Positions 39,669 through 53,498 are shown, counted from the stretch's first letter. The stretch: DNA of 64,000 nucleotides from Motacilla alba alba (GCF_015832195.1 NC_052019.1:2713685-2777684); one strand, 5' to 3'. A program made the numbers and translations. Notes: generated from the letters alone by a model not told the origin.

Positions 39669-40125
39669 GTTCACTCAAAGGGTTTTTATGACCCACTTCA
39701 CCGTTACATACAGATAAAGGGCACTGACGTTGAGGATTCAGAAGTTAACCTGGTGGGAGATAAAGGTTCAAAGGGAAATATGAGAAAATCCCTACTCAGG
39801 GCTCCCACCCAGCACTGGAAAAAGCTTCTCCTTCTTTCAGTAAAATTTTAGAACTGAGTGTGCACAGGGGCAGCCTGACACTGTCCCATCAGGCACAAGA
39901 GACCCCACCTGAGATCTTAATTCAACACCTCCAACAGCAATCAGCAGCAGGTCTAGGAAGCAAGGTCAGACCCACACCAGTCTGTACCATTTCCTTCCCA
40001 GAACACTTCCCAGTCTTCAGCATGGACTGTTTCTACCCAGGGATCTTTATAACTTCCTCCCACCAGTTTATCCAGTCACCCTCCTGATCCATGTCAGTTT
40101 TTAAGCATCCTACAGAAAGCAGCAG
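39669..40125. other. No gene seen
   Basis: Nothing recognisable. Confidence 0.5.
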
Positions 40126-40305
40126 CACAGCTTGCCCAGAGAAGCTGTGGCTGCCCCTGGATCCCTGCAAGTGTCCAAGACCAGGCTGGATGGGGCTTGG
40201 AACACCCTGGGATGGTGGAAGGTGTCCCAGCCCATGGCAGGGTTAGGAACAAGTTGATTTTTAAGTCCCTTCCAACTCAAATCATTCAGTGGTTCTGTGA
40301 TTAAC
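40126..40305 (+). mobile_element. CR1 3' fragment
   Basis: 'ttgcccagagaagctgtggc', 'tcccagcccatggcagggtt' and a 'gtggttctgtgatta' tail. Confidence 0.9.
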
Positions 40306-43300
40306 ACATGAGGTGGAAATTCTGACAAACACGGACAGTACACAGGGGGAGGATGTGCTACCAGGACAGCACCATCAACACCCAAAATTCTGATCCCCAG
40401 AGCTCCACAAAACTCCTCTGAGTCCTCTCCCCAGAGTTTTCACAGGGCTAACACACAGCACAATGAACAAGTGCTGCCATGCAACTCTCAGGGATTCAAA
40501 CTGGGCTCCTCATCAGAGGCTCTGCGGGCAGCAAAGCAGCAGAACTGGTTTGGAAAGGAGAAAAGGAAAGAGAACCCAGATGACTCTGATAACATGTCTA
40601 ATTAATAAAGCATAAACGAGACAGGCTGGTTCAGGCTGCGTGTCCCATCTGCTCTGCCTTCAGTCAGGATGGTTCCCATCCCCAAAAGCACAGCTTTCCA
40701 TGCAGATATTCCCACATGCTGACAAGCCAGAGATGTGCCTTCAGCACTCCAGCACACAAGCTCTGCTCTGGCATTCCTGCACATCCCTGAGTTCCTTTCT
40801 TTTAGGAAAATAAAAAAATATGAGTGCCCAGCATGCAAAGCATGGTCTGGGACACCAAGGCCATATCCCAGAGACCAAACACTAGAGTTTGGTATGAGTT
40901 TGCCATAACTTCATGGTCATCAGTCCTCTGTGACCTAACCTGCCATTAAAGCTTTACCCCAAAGTAGTTAATATGTTTTCTTCTGCTCTGCTTTAAGCAA
41001 CTCTGCAATCAAGTTGTGTGAATTTCTGCAGTGTAAATGTTGATTTATAAAGATTTATTTGAGGACCTGACAGCTCCCTAAGGCCAGCAGTTGAGTTATG
41101 ATTCTAGAAGCTGAGGTTTGGACAAGGTCTCAACCTCTGCATCTTTCTGGTCTTCCTTTGGGAAAAAAATAAGCAGAGAAGACACATACAGTAGAGCCCC
41201 AGTAGTGGGAAACATCCAGACACTCTGACAAATGTGCATCCAGGCCCTAAAAGCTTCAACAAAAGAAAAAAAGAGAGAAACAAAAGGGAGCAACAGGAAA
41301 CTGGTGGTCAAGCGGTGCTGATAGTCCTGGTGCTTTCTGAGGACAGGCTGACTCATTCTCCCCAGTTAAAAACCCAAACAACACCAACACCAGGCAGCCT
41401 GCTGGAGGTGGGAGTTCATGGTTTTTTCAGGTTTCATTGCTATGGGTGGATTTAATGAAAAGGGAAAGCTTTCAGAGAGGGTAAATCCTTCAGAGGCAGA
41501 GAGGAAGGTACAGTTGGTTGTGGAGAAGCTTCTCCTGTATCTCTTCACTCACGGCCACACCAGCTGCTGGCACCTGCTCCTGAGAAACCAGCAAGAGTCA
41601 GGCTCTGAAAAGAAAATCCGTTCTACTCTTTTTCAAAAAATGGGACTGAATGAGCAGCGTTCTGTTGGGAAAGTCCACACCACACCTCTGATGACACAGA
41701 AGAAAGAAACCAGCCCGGTGCCCCAGCCAGCCAAAGGGGGAACGCCAAGGCTCCATGAGAGGAAAACCTTGAGGATGCAAACAGGCTCATCTCCAGCTGG
41801 GATGCCAAGATGCTTCCACTGCCTTCGTACTCAGGAGCTGTGAACATCATAAAGGTCTGATCTGCACTTGAGGAAGGATGTGCCATGGCAGAAGCATCCC
41901 TCGCCCAAGCCATTTCCTTCAACACTGCTACATCCAACCTCTGGAGCTTGCTCCAGCCCAGCTCCTGTCCCCACACCCCTCAGAATGCAACAGCAATAAA
42001 CACTGGGGAGCTACTGCTTGTAAATCAGTTGCCACATCGAGGATGGTCACATATTGCAAGGTCAGAGGAGCAACAACACGGCGATGGCGAAACCCTACAG
42101 CAGAGATTTGTTCTCCAGACTCAGAACTAAAGGCAGACAGCTCATGTGGGTGGTTGGAACTTCATCCCAGGAAAGCCAACCAACACAGGAAGCCTTAGCT
42201 GCACTGGAATAGTCAAGATTTCAGGCAAACTACTTAAAAACAAGCAGTTCTCGTCAGGAAATGGACAATGAGCTGCTGGCAGCATCCTGGAAGCCTTTCC
42301 TCTGACAAAGAGCTGGTTACTGAGGAATGGAGCTAACTCAGGTACAGGCACAAAATAAAAGGCAGAAGTTGAACTGGAACTTGCTGACTAAGCTGAGCTG
42401 GGCCAGGGGGGCAGGGGAGATCCGGGCAGCAGCCAGTGCTCTGGAATAGGCATGGAAACAAGTTTCCACGGGAGCATGTTGCTTTAAAGTCAGCTGTATG
42501 AGATCATCTTGTCCCCTTGAGTATGTTGTTTCCTAATATTTTGCCCAGACCAATCACAAATGTCAGAAGCAGTGATTGGGTCTGTTGGTTTGGGTTGTTT
42601 TTTGGTTTTTTTTGGACTACCTTGAGTCCCTGCAGAGCCTGTTGAGGATGAGAATTATAGACCCTGCTCTGTCTTTCACATTACAAATGCAATTACCTCT
42701 GCAGCCTGATTGCAGAGTCTCCTGTCAGAGCGATTCTGCAAGAGGCTGGAAGAACAGCTTGCCTTTCAAAGGGAGTTAGAAACATTCCTGCGAGTCCTTC
42801 CGTGCCCTGTGGTCACGTGCTGGTGAGATTTAAGAAAAGCATGTGCAGTCCCAAGGGAAGAGCATCCCTTGGAGAAAGCTGTTCTTACAGCCTTCAGAAA
42901 AGGATGTGATGAAATGCCCTTGAAAGTACAAAACTTCCTGGGCAAAAATCTGCTTCTTCTTGCTTTTCAATCCTCTTACCCAGATAATAAAGAAAAAATT
43001 TCACTGCAAGATGATTTTCAGCTGGAAGGGACAGTTTGGAGATGGACAGGCTTGTCCCACCTGGATTCAAGAGATGTGGGGCCGAGCAAAGCAAGAGATA
43101 ACATTAAGGACAGTTGGACTCCTCTTTCTAAAGGCAGCAAGCATCTTGGATTTGTCTCTTGGATAACTGCAAGTGGAAATTAGCACTACAAGCTAGAAAC
43201 ATCTGGAGATAGGGTGTTAAACAAGATAGTGTTGGTGGGCCACATCTGGTTCCCACATTTTCCTTTCAGCCTAACCAGAGGCAGGAGTCAGGCACGCAGG

Positions 43301-43865
43301 GCATCCCACGGAGCTGGGAATTCTGTGCTGGATGATCACACAGGCCACTGCCACCAGGTGAGAGCTCCCTTTTCCTCACCTCCCACCCCAAGCACTCCCA
43401 GAACCACCTGTGCCAGGCTCTGTGTCAGCCCCAGTGGCTCACAGCTCCTTTGCCAACCTGCCAAAACCCTGGCCAGGCAAGGGTGCCACGCCAAGGTAAG
43501 CAAGCTGAGCTGCCTTACTCACCACCAGACGTGGTCCAACACGTGCAGAAAGGAGGGAACAGAAAAACCAACTCTCCAAAACAACACCAGCTCCATCTTA
43601 CATCAGCTCACCCCTGCCATGAAACAACTCATCAGCTCTTTGCACCTCCATTTCCTTCTGGCACCGGGGCAGCAGCACTCCCTGCTCAGCCAGGGACTGA
43701 TGGAGGGGCCAGTGCTGCTGCACCAGGGCCACAGAGAACACCCAATTTGGACAAGACAGGGCTTGACCCCCCAGTTATTGAGCAGGAATTGGGAATATTA
43801 AGTGCAAATGTTAATGGGGAAAGAGGCACAGCTGACTCCAAGGTGAAAGGAAGGTTGGAAGACAG
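40306..43865. other. No gene seen in 3.5 kb
   Basis: This is the longest stretch without an identifiable CR1 or other repeat. A T/G-rich run lies at 42585-42615. ORFs on both strands lack domains and splice support. Confidence 0.45.
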
Positions 43866-44095
43866 AATTGAAAGAGTTTGGATTGGATATTAGGGAGAAA
43901 TTATTCCCTGTGAGGGTGGGGAGGCCCTGGCACAGGTTGTCCAGGCTGACCCAGCTCTGGAAGTGTCCAAGGCCAGGCTGAATGGGGCTTGGAGCAATCT
44001 GGTCCAGTGGAAGGTGTCCCTGCTTGTGGCATGGGGTTGGAATGGGATGGTCTCTAAAGGTCCTTTCCAACCCAAACCATTCCGTGATTCTGTGA
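43866..44095 (+). mobile_element. CR1 3' fragment
   Basis: 'gattggatattagggagaaa', 'ggggaggccctggcacaggt' and 'attccgtgattctgtgacta'. Confidence 0.92.
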
Positions 44096-44804
44096 CTAAA
44101 CCACTGAGTTCAGCTCACAGCACTTGAAATCAAAGATCACAAGGTTTCACAGATTATTATCAAACATGGAAGTCCCTGCAGGATGTTTTATTCTAGGTAA
44201 ATATTAAAGTGCTGCTTCCTCAGCTGCCCATTACCTAAAGTGGGCTGAACAAGCCCCATTTCTGAGGGAATAAATCCCTTTTGGACCGAGCAATAAGGAA
44301 CTGGAGTGGGAAGTGGCCAGCATCATTAGACACATCAGACCTGTTCTCCAAGCAAGAGACTTCAGGCTTAGGGCATTTCAAAAGCCAGCATTTCTCAACA
44401 AGTGTGGAAGCACTGACTCCTCCTTTCATTTCACATCTATCCCCTTTTCCCTGGGGACAGCAGGCAGCCTGGTGTGACACAGTGGGAACGACCCCAGTCC
44501 CTCCTCAGGCACCAAATCTGTGAGCAGGGCAGGCTTTGATAAATGGGAGGAGGGTGGCGAGTGAAGGAAGGTTCATGGAAGAGAGCTCGCAGAAGACAGG
44601 AATATTAAAGAGTTTCAGCTCTGCAGCCAGGAATCGCTTAACAAATAGACATCTTTGCACTCAAAGCCGCTAAAAAACAACCCTACCCAGAGGAAAGAAA
44701 AATAACAGACGTGAGAATTAAGTGGGCAAGTGTTTGGTTTGTGATTTTGTCCACCAAGACCATTTAGGGGACAGGTTTTCAAAAGCAGAGGATGTTTGTG
44801 GCTT
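44096..44804. other. No gene seen
   Basis: Nothing recognisable. Confidence 0.5.
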
Positions 44805-44913
44805 TAAGGCCAGGCTGGATGGGGCTTGGAGCAACCTGGTCTAGTGGAAGGTGTCCCTGCTGGTTGGAATAGTTGGTCTTTAAGGTCTTTCCAACCCAAA
44901 CCATTCCATGAAC
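44805..44913 (+). mobile_element. CR1 3' fragment
   Basis: 'aaggccaggctggatggggc', 'ggtctagtggaaggtgtccc' and 'ctttccaacccaaaccattc'. Confidence 0.9.
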
Positions 44914-46770
44914 AGCAGCAACACTTGAGAGCTCTCTGGCACGAAGCTTCTGAGGTGCCTGTTCAACATGGCTCTGACAAAATTCAGTACAAACAAGAGG
45001 GTTTTTCTCAAGTCACCATTTTTTGTGCTGCTTCCAAAATTGAGACCTGCACAAGCTCAGTGTCTCCATCTGGCACATCTGCAGTGCTGGAGCTCAGGAT
45101 GCTGCAATTCTGGGTGCCAGGGCACGGGGGGAGAAGGGAGGGTTTGGCAGCTGAAGGCCAAGAGGGAAGGAAGAGATAATCCAAAAAGTAAGTAATGAAT
45201 TTAGCCCCAGAATAGGATGGACCAAAATTGCTCCCAAAAATAAATTCAAGTGGCTCTTAATAGCAAGAACAGATTTAACCACCACATTCATTTTCAGTTC
45301 CTCTCCCCCAAACCATCATTCCCAATGTTCCCCAGGCTTCTTGTTTCTCTCTGGAGGTAGATCCAAGGAGCTCTGCAACCTGGGCATAGCTCAGAGCAGA
45401 TATGGGGGTCAGATCCAGGATGGAAATGACTGAGACTGTCTGAGGGGAGAACGTAGTTCAAATGCTTTGAAAGCTTTGGAGTGTTTTATTCAATGTTTTG
45501 ACTGTTTCAGAGTAAAATCAGGGCCTAGATTCTAAAATATATATGAAGTAAAACCATCAGCAATAAGAAAAAATTATTCTAATGTAACATCCAACACCAA
45601 AGTTTGACAGGGTCATTTGGAACTGCACAGGCAAACTGGGGCAGCCAGAGATGCTCCAGAACTGGCTGAAGGGCCACAGGAGGGTCACTGTAAGAGCTTC
45701 CCACTGGAAAGACACAAAATTCCATCCTGTCTTTGGCAAAAGCCACTGTTACCTGAGAGCTGGCCCAGGGATGGAGCTTGGCAGCCCGAGTCCAAAGGTG
45801 GGTTTGTGCCACAGCACCTGCCAGAGGCCACGCAGCCTCCCAAGGCTTGACACAGGATTGGTTCTCCAAAAAAACCCACCAAAATTCATGGATCCAGTGG
45901 CTGAACTCTGAATATCTCCAGGGCAGAGCCTGCAGGACCTTAAATAAGGGTTTCAGTAAGGACAGGGAAAGACACAGAGGCCTGAGCTCTGCATTCCAGG
46001 TGCTCCCTCGGGAAGTGTCACAGCATCCCAAAGGAGCTGAGCTGCCATTTGTCACCTCCACAGCAAAACAATCCTCCTGGAAATGCCCTGTGCCAACAGC
46101 CCAGTCCTACCAGAGAAGATAAAGCTCAAGGAATGCTTGAAGAGGTCAGCAAAAAATGTGGAAGTGCCAACCCTGTTCCTACCCCTGGGCTCGGGATCTG
46201 ATGGGATCCTGCCTGAAATCCCATTTTGCAGGGAGGATGTGGAATGCACTGCCACCACCATCCAAGGGGCTGCAAGCAGCTGAAGTGGCACAGGAAGTGC
46301 TGGATGTGGGATGGGACCAGGCACAGCCATGATGAGCGTGGCAGAGGTGACCTTTCCATGCTGGATTGAAAAGCCTGGAATAACAGCATGCACCCACAGA
46401 AGCTGTTACTGCACTACCCCCCCATCCTTCATTAGTTAATTACTAACATTTCTGCAACTCCACTGCCTTAATGAAGCAGCAGGGGAGGCAGAATTCAATA
46501 TTAAATATAAAGAAGTGATCTCAGCTGGGCAGGGATACCTTGTCTGGCACAGCTGGGTGGAATTTCAGGGCTTCAGGAACTCAAATTTCCTTAAATCCAT
46601 GGCACTTTTCTTGGCCTGAGGGGCACTGAACAGCCCAAAATGAAGTCCCCCTGCACACACACACAGCATCATGAGTTCTCTAAAAGGATGAATCCTTAAA
46701 AGCTTCAAAACACAATGTCAAAGATTCTCTCCCAAACTGAGCCAAACTGTAGCCTGTGAGATTTGCAAAC
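44914..46770. other. No gene seen
   Basis: No supported exon or repeat. Confidence 0.5.
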
Positions 46771-46951
46771 ACAAGAGAAGCTGTGGCTGCCCCTGGATCC
46801 CTGCAAGTGTCCAAGGCCAGGTTGGCCAGGGCTTGGAGCAACCTGGGATAGGGGAAGGTGTCCCTGCCCATGGCAGGGGTTGGAACCAGAGCAGTCTCTT
46901 CTTTAGGGTCCCTTAAAACCCAAACCATTCCATGATTCAATGATTCTGTGA
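46771..46951 (+). mobile_element. CR1 3' fragment
   Basis: 'agagaagctgtggctgcccc', 'ggccagggcttggagcaacc' and a 'catgattcaatgattctgtg' tail. Confidence 0.92.
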
Positions 46952-47924
46952 AACCCTGGCATTCTGGGCAGCAAAAGGCAGGAACTTGTTTTGTGCAGCA
47001 GAGACACTTTAAACTGATTAAACTCCAAGACTGGTGTTCTAGTCTGCTGTCATGTCACCTCCAGTGAAGCCACAGCCACCAAGCCAGACCCCACCTCACA
47101 AGGACCTCTTTCCACAGCAGCTAAACACACTCATCTCCAAAGATCCCACGCCGGGAACTCTGAATCCATCCTACAAAAATAAAACCATTCCAAATAACCC
47201 ATGCCAAAGCAGCTGAGTGAGTATTGAGCAACTGCAGAGTTCCTGGCTTCCTGAAGACACTCATGATCTTGCAGTAACTTCAAAAAAACCCCAGTGAATG
47301 GGTCAATTCCTGGGTTTGGATGTGGGGGAGCTCAGTTTTCCCGGCACTGCTGAGGCTGCCTGGCTGTCCAGGAGCCCTGGCTGAAGTTTCCAGCCAGTTA
47401 CCATCAGACCTGATGTGTGGTTCATCCCTGAAGCACTTTTTCCCCTCAGGACTTTCCGCCTCTCCCATGCACTTGTGCAGAGTTCCTCGTTCTCTGTGCA
47501 CCAGTCAAACGAGCAATTGGCAGAGCACAGATTCAGTATCTTAGCCCTGGAGTTCTAAAGAGGGGTTTGTTCAGTGGCTGGGCTTCCTGGCTTTGCTCCA
47601 GGGGGGTTGGAGAGGGAACGGAAAGGGATGTTTTTGGAGACCCTAATTGTACATGGTGTAATTCCCCCATGGAAGGCAGGCTCCTGCCAGCATCCTGGCT
47701 ACAATTCCTCTTGCACTTGGGACTGAACCCTTTTCAAAAATGAAAAGCAGAAATGACCTGGGTGATGAGTGAAAGGCTTTGGTCAAGTTTGTAGAGAACA
47801 AGAGCCATGAATCTCCTACCAGCTGCTGAGCTTGTGTCCCACAGGAGCCAACAAATGTGGATCTGCAGGACACTGAGCTCCCTCAGACCCCCTTGATGTG
47901 GGCAATGGAGCTGGGGAAGGGTCT
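46952..47924. other. No gene seen
   Basis: Nothing recognisable. Confidence 0.5.
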
Positions 47925-48332
47925 GGAGAACCAGGAGGGGCTGGGGGAGCTGGGAAGGGGCTCAGCCTGGAGAAAAGGAGGCTCAGGGGGGACCCTGTGG
48001 CTCTGCAAAGCTCCTGACAGGAGGGGACAGCCGGGGGGGTCGGGCTCTGCTCCCAGGGACAGGGACAGGAGGAGAGGGAACAGCCTCAGGCTGGGCCAGG
48101 GGAGGGTCAGGGTGGATATTTGGGAAAATTTCTTCATGGAAAGGGTTGTCCAGCCCTGGCACAGCTGCCCAGGACAGTGTTGGAGTCCCCATCGCCGGAG
48201 GGATTTAAAAGCCATGTGGATGTGGCACTTGGGGACATGGTCAGTGGTGGCCTTGGCAGTGCTGGGGGAACGGTTGGTCTGGATGATCTTAGAGGGCTTT
48301 TCCAACCCAAACAACTCCATGATTCTGTGATA
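47925..48332 (+). mobile_element. CR1 3' region, about 410 bp
   Basis: 'ctcagcctggagaaaaggag', 'cggctctgctcccagggaca'-type block, 'gggatttaaaagccatgtgg' and a 'ccatgattctgtgat' tail. Confidence 0.93.
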
Positions 48333-49529
48333 TAGGGAATGCAGACCAAGCAGCACCTGGCGAGATCAGGCCATGCAAAGTGGTTTAATAAACACTGACT
48401 TAAAGCTCCACCTAAAACACCCTCTCTGCTGGGCAGAGGGGCCTGCAGGGAACGCAGCAGCTTTGGAAAGAGAAAAGAGCTTGCAGGACACAGAAAGCAT
48501 GGAGAAAGCACCACCCTCACAGCACGTGCCTGCTCTGGAGCCTGCTGCCAGCTCAGCACAGCCTCCTCCTGCAGCAGCATCAGATGCTCCACGCCGTGCT
48601 GCTCACTCAGCTGTGCCACAGAGGAAACACGGACAGAGGGCTCCCAGGTTCCCCTTTTCTGGCTGCAAACAGGATGAGCTCCAGCTGAGGATGGATCCTT
48701 TTAAAGCAGCTCCCTGCATTTCACAATTTATCTTCAAGTGTTCTACAAGAAGAGGGCAACATATGGGAAGTTACATAAACTCAAACAACCCCCACAGAAT
48801 ACCCTGGGAAAAAAAAAGGCAAATACCTCTGCACAGGCACAGAAGTTGCTCTAAAACATTTTAAGGAAAGTGAGGGGTAAATCCTTCATTATACCAGAGA
48901 TAAAACCTGGACACAAGAAGCAGAAACTCAGGTGTCTCCACAGCATCTCCTGTGTGGAACAGGAGATGTGTCACCTTTGTGGAACGTGCACCTGCAGCAC
49001 TGGCTTTGCACATGTATCACCAAGAGTTCCCCTGCAGCCCTGGCTGAGGGACGTGAGGTCCCACAAGGACCCTCACAACAGCCACCAAGAGGGATGAAGA
49101 CACTCGGAGACCCTCCAAACCATCCTAAATTTTCACAGATCCAAGCCCAGGCAGCAACCAGGTTTGTCATCCTTTCTGAAGCCTTGGTTGAGGACGGGAT
49201 GAGAGAAATGAGAAAAGATGATTGTACCTTTTATTTACCTCTCAGGAGAGCAGAGATTCACCTTAGCCCTTCCACAGCTGCTTTTCTCTCTGAGCTGGCC
49301 TTTTCCTGTTTTATTATCCCAGTTTTTATTCGTTTGGACGTTGGATTCTGGGAGGCCAGACCTGCACAGCCAGAGCTGAAGCACAGCTCCAGTTCAAGAA
49401 TGAATGTCTGGGCCACAGATTTCACCTCCAACTACCTGCTGGAGTCAAAAAATAACTCCCACACAACCAATGAAGGCCAAGACAGGTACAAAAAGATGAT
49501 AAATGAGTTGGCTGAATACAACTCCCTGG
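48333..49529. other. No gene seen
   Basis: The 163- and 234-codon open frames here show no recognisable domain. Confidence 0.45.
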
Positions 49530-49675
49530 CAGAAGGTTGGAGCCAGGTGGGGATCAGACTCTGCTCCCAGGGAACGGGGACAGGACAGAAGGAAACGGCC
49601 TCAAGTTGCACCAGGGGAGGTTTACATTGGATATAAAGGAAAATTTCTTCATGGAAAGGGTTGTCAAGCACACTC
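49530..49675 (+). mobile_element. CR1 internal 3' fragment, tail missing
   Basis: 'agactctgctcccagggaac', 'cctcaagttgcaccagggga' and 'catggaaagggttgtcaagc'. It stops before the usual 3' end, so it was cut after insertion. Confidence 0.88.
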
Positions 49676-50999
49676 CTAGACAAGATTAGAAAATAACTGA
49701 ACCTCTCTAATCCCAGTCTCAGTGTCTAAAGACAAGCTGCTGCCACCAAGTCACCCAGAGATGCCACCCGGCGTTTTCACCCTGCCACCAGAACGAGGAT
49801 ACAAATTCTACACAGCAACTGGGATTAAAAACATCTATTTGCCTGTAGCCAAATAGGTTTAAAGTCTCCTCAAGAGAAAATCTCGAGGATTATCCATGCT
49901 TTCCAATTTATTATTCATTTCCAACTCATCTCCATTCATCTCTAATTCATCATTTAGGGGATGGCATTAGTGTCTGCTATGGAAGGGGTATGAAACTGCA
50001 GCATTTGGAATAAAGTTGGACTTCTGAGCCTTCAAGAGTGGCCAGTTTGCAAGAGAGCGAAATCCAGAGGCTCCGAGACACACCATGTGTTCAACAACCC
50101 TGGCAAACACATGTGAATATATTTATTTCCAGGCTTCTCAAACACATCCACATGAGCTTCGCTTCTGGAACACGAGTGAGATGATTATCTGCTGGTGTGA
50201 TAAAAACATGATTCAAATTGTAAAGCAGCAGGAAAAGTTTTGCATGCTGGCTTGCCACACAGTATCACCAGAAAAAATTTATGGTACCTCTCGACCTGCA
50301 GGTCGAGAGCCAGGATATTCCTGTGCTGAACACGGTGCCTGGAACGGGAGGCTGCGCTTTCCCAGAGTGCTGCTGGAATCTTTATCAACCACTAAAATGC
50401 CTTTTTTTTTAAAAAAAAAACCCAACACACACACAAAAAAGCAAATCCTGTCCTTCATATTTCTCCTCTTACTCAGTGAGATTTACTTATCTGAGGGTTC
50501 CAGCCTTCTAGAAAGCTCTAACAGCATCAGGACTGGGAGATCTGTCCCTTTGGCTCCTGGTTTGGCTGAGCAGCCAGCCTGTTCTTTCCTGGCTCTTTTT
50601 TGCCACCTATTTCCCTGCCTTGGTTGGTCATTTCTTCCTCCAGCCCTGTTGCTCCTGTCCCTGGTCCAGGGCTGGGTCTGCACTGGGTACAGCAGAGTTT
50701 TTTTGGAGATGGAGTAAGAGATGCCCGGCTGGAAGCAAGCAGTACTTTGAGCTGGTTGCAATCCCACTGGGGCCAGGAACAGATTTCCTGCCTGCAGAAC
50801 CCTCTCTGACATGGACCACAACAACACTGACTAACAAAAATGAGTCCTGAGGTTGTGTTGAAGTGTTTGAAATCCCTGGAGAAGGAATTGATACACTACT
50901 TCTAAAAATACAGGTGGAAAGCAAGGGATGGAGCTCAGACAATGCCAGGGATTTGTGGATCTTCTGCTTAATTGGGAAGTTCACTACTGTGGCCTGCTG
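49676..50999. other. No gene seen; palindrome at 50288-50309
   Basis: A T10/A10 run at 50403-50422 and the 22-bp palindrome are the only notable elements. Confidence 0.5.
50288..50309. repeat. 22-bp perfect palindrome
   Basis: The left half CTCTCGACCTG and right half CAGGTCGAGAG are exact reverse complements with no spacer. An overlapping GGTACC lies at its left end (50283-50288). Confidence 0.95.
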
Positions 51000-51449
51000 G
51001 AATGAGTCCAGAGGAGGCCACCAGGATGATCAGCTGGATGGAGCAGCTCTGCTGTGAGGAAAGAGAGAGAACTGGGATTGCTCAGCCTGGAGAAGAGAAG
51101 GCTTTGGGATGACCTAACTGAGGCCTTCCAGGAGCTGAAGGGAGCCTACAGGAAATATAAAAAGAGACTGGAGCAACAGGAGAAGGGGGAATGGCTTCAC
51201 ACTGAAAGACAGGAGGTTTAGATTAGCTATTAGGAAGAAATTCTTCCCTGCGGGAGTGGGAAGGCCCTGCACAGGGTGCCCAGAGAAGCTGTGGCCGCCC
51301 CTGGATCCCTGGAAGTGTCCAAGGCCAGGTTGGACAGGGCTTGGAGCAGCCTGGGATGGGGGAAGGTGTCCCTGCCCATGGCAGTGGGGTGGAATGAGAT
51401 GATCTCCAAGGCCCCTTCCAACCAAACCATCCTGTGATTCTGTGATTCC
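51000..51449 (+). mobile_element. CR1 3' region, about 450 bp
   Basis: 'gagtccagaggaggccacca', 'gctcagcctggagaagagaa', 'gtgcccagagaagctgtggc' and a 'tgtgattctgtgattcc' tail. Confidence 0.93.
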
Positions 51450-52982
51450 ATTATCAGCGCTCCCAGAGGACAAGTGAGGATGGTTGGGTGTCAGTTTTGG
51501 GGAGAAACCTCTATAAATTCTCTTTTGGGCAGATATCTCCAACTCCCCGGGGAGGAGCACGTGAGCACAGACCCAGGGACACATCCTGCCCTCGGCAGTC
51601 ACAGCAGGAATTGCTGCTCTCCTCAGCCCTGGAGCCAGGTCACCACTGCTGGGGTGGAGCCCAAAGCCAGCAAACCCCCTGGGGGTTCAGATCATCAGAA
51701 CAATCAGAGATGATTTCGAAACGTCAGGCATGATATGGGAGGACAGTCATCCCAGGGGGGCTGGTTCAACCCCAGAGCAATCCAGTGCTGATTGATTCAC
51801 TGCTCATACCTGGATCCAGCCTTCCTCTCACCTCTTACTTAATACACAAAACCTACAAGCTCCAACAGGCCAAGCCCTGTTTTTCAGACAGGTATGCTGC
51901 TGCAGCACCTCCACAATGAGCACCTCCACAATAACACACCTTTATTCATGAAGTTTGGAGTGCCAAGAAGTGTCTTGGACCCCCAAGTAATGAATCCAGG
52001 TCTTAAAACTCTCTGTCTAAGCAGTATCAATCAGCCAAGGTGTCTGGTGCTCAGGTATCAGGCCAATGAAAGCCCATTTTCTGCCAGCTGGGATTTCCAG
52101 ATCTCCCATTTCCACTGCCTCCAGGACTCATCCTGAAGAGATGGTCATGGCCTCAGAGCTCACAACCCCATCAGCAAACACTGAACCTGCCAGAACCAAG
52201 AAAGGCAGCTGGGAGACGGGCAGGGGAGGGGCAGCTTTGCACTGGAATTCATCTCATGCTTCCTGGGTAAACCAGGAAGGATGCCCTGCACCTCCCCTTC
52301 TTCAGACATGCAGGGATTTGGGGCAGGGAAGGGATTTGGCTGGTTTCCCTTCCCTCCACAAAGGAAGGCAGAGCAGGGATGTCTTCCTGGAAGGACCAGA
52401 AAATAGCAGTGGATCGAGTCAGACTGCGGGGCAGGATGAGGAAGTCCTCGTTATGGCAATAAAAAGGTCTCAAGTACTTGGCTGGGCTGCCAGGAATCCA
52501 CCAACAGGCCAGGCTGGCTCAGAAGCAGCTTTTCACATCAGTGCAGTGAGAACATTTCTGTTTATTTGTTCCTCAGCCTCAGCCAAGAAGGAAGGAGGTG
52601 CTGCTCCCTCACCACACACTTGTCCTCAGCTCCCTGCAACAGCAGAAAGCTTCAAATTGGTGCCACCACCACCTCCTGCTCCTTCCTACCACCCTGGAAT
52701 GTTTGGTCTCACGGACAGGTTTTAATTTTGCTTCAGAGGAGGGATGGCATGGCACGACCTGACTCACGTGGGAAAGGCAGAGGTTACGCTCTCGTCTGCT
52801 CCTGTGAAGTCAGAGAACTCTTGTTTTCCATCCCAGGCCCAAATTAGTGCTAATTATTCCATGCAAAATGGAGTTGCTTCAACAGGAAGGAATTAGGACA
52901 ACAAATTATTCTGGAATAAAGAGTCGCTGCTGCCTAAGAGAGAGATCTGTTTGTTTGCACAGAGATTAAAAGGAGCTTTCTC
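51450..52982. other. No gene seen
   Basis: A 219-codon open frame at 52066-52725 has no recognisable domain or splice context. Confidence 0.45.
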
Positions 52983-53112
52983 GAGGCCAGGTTGGACAGG
53001 GCTGGGAGCAACCTGGGCTAGTGAAAGGTGTCCCTGCCCATGGCAGGGGGTTGGAAGGAGATGAGTTTTAAGGTCCCTTCCAACCCAAACCATTCCCTGA
53101 TTCCCTAATTCT
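52983..53112 (+). mobile_element. CR1 3' fragment
   Basis: 'gaggccaggttggacagggc', 'gtccctgcccatggcagggg' and 'ccaacccaaaccattccctg'. Confidence 0.92.
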
Positions 53113-53498
53113 TCCACAGTTTTCTTTTTGGGGAAAAAAAAGTAGTCCCAATTTTAAAAAGATTTCCTACCTTCATGCCTGCTACAGCAGACACCAGGAT
53201 GTTCTGCGTGACCAACATGCCAAAACCCCACCCACACTCAGGTGTTTTGAGTGCCACCATCAAAACTGCAGCTGCCATAAACACAGAGGTACCACATAAA
53301 CAACCACAGCACGGTGGGCTTCAAAGCTGTGGCTGATGCTTCCAGCCAGGAGAGCTCTGATTTGGGCCAGGGAGGGAGGGAGGTGCAGGCACACACCCTC
53401 CTGCAGCCCAAAGGAGGGGTTCCCTCCATGGAGACACAACCCTCAAACCTGCAGGACATGTGGAGATGCATTATTGGAATGCTCTGGTACAGAATTGG
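53113..53498. other. No gene seen
   Basis: Nothing recognisable. Confidence 0.5.
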
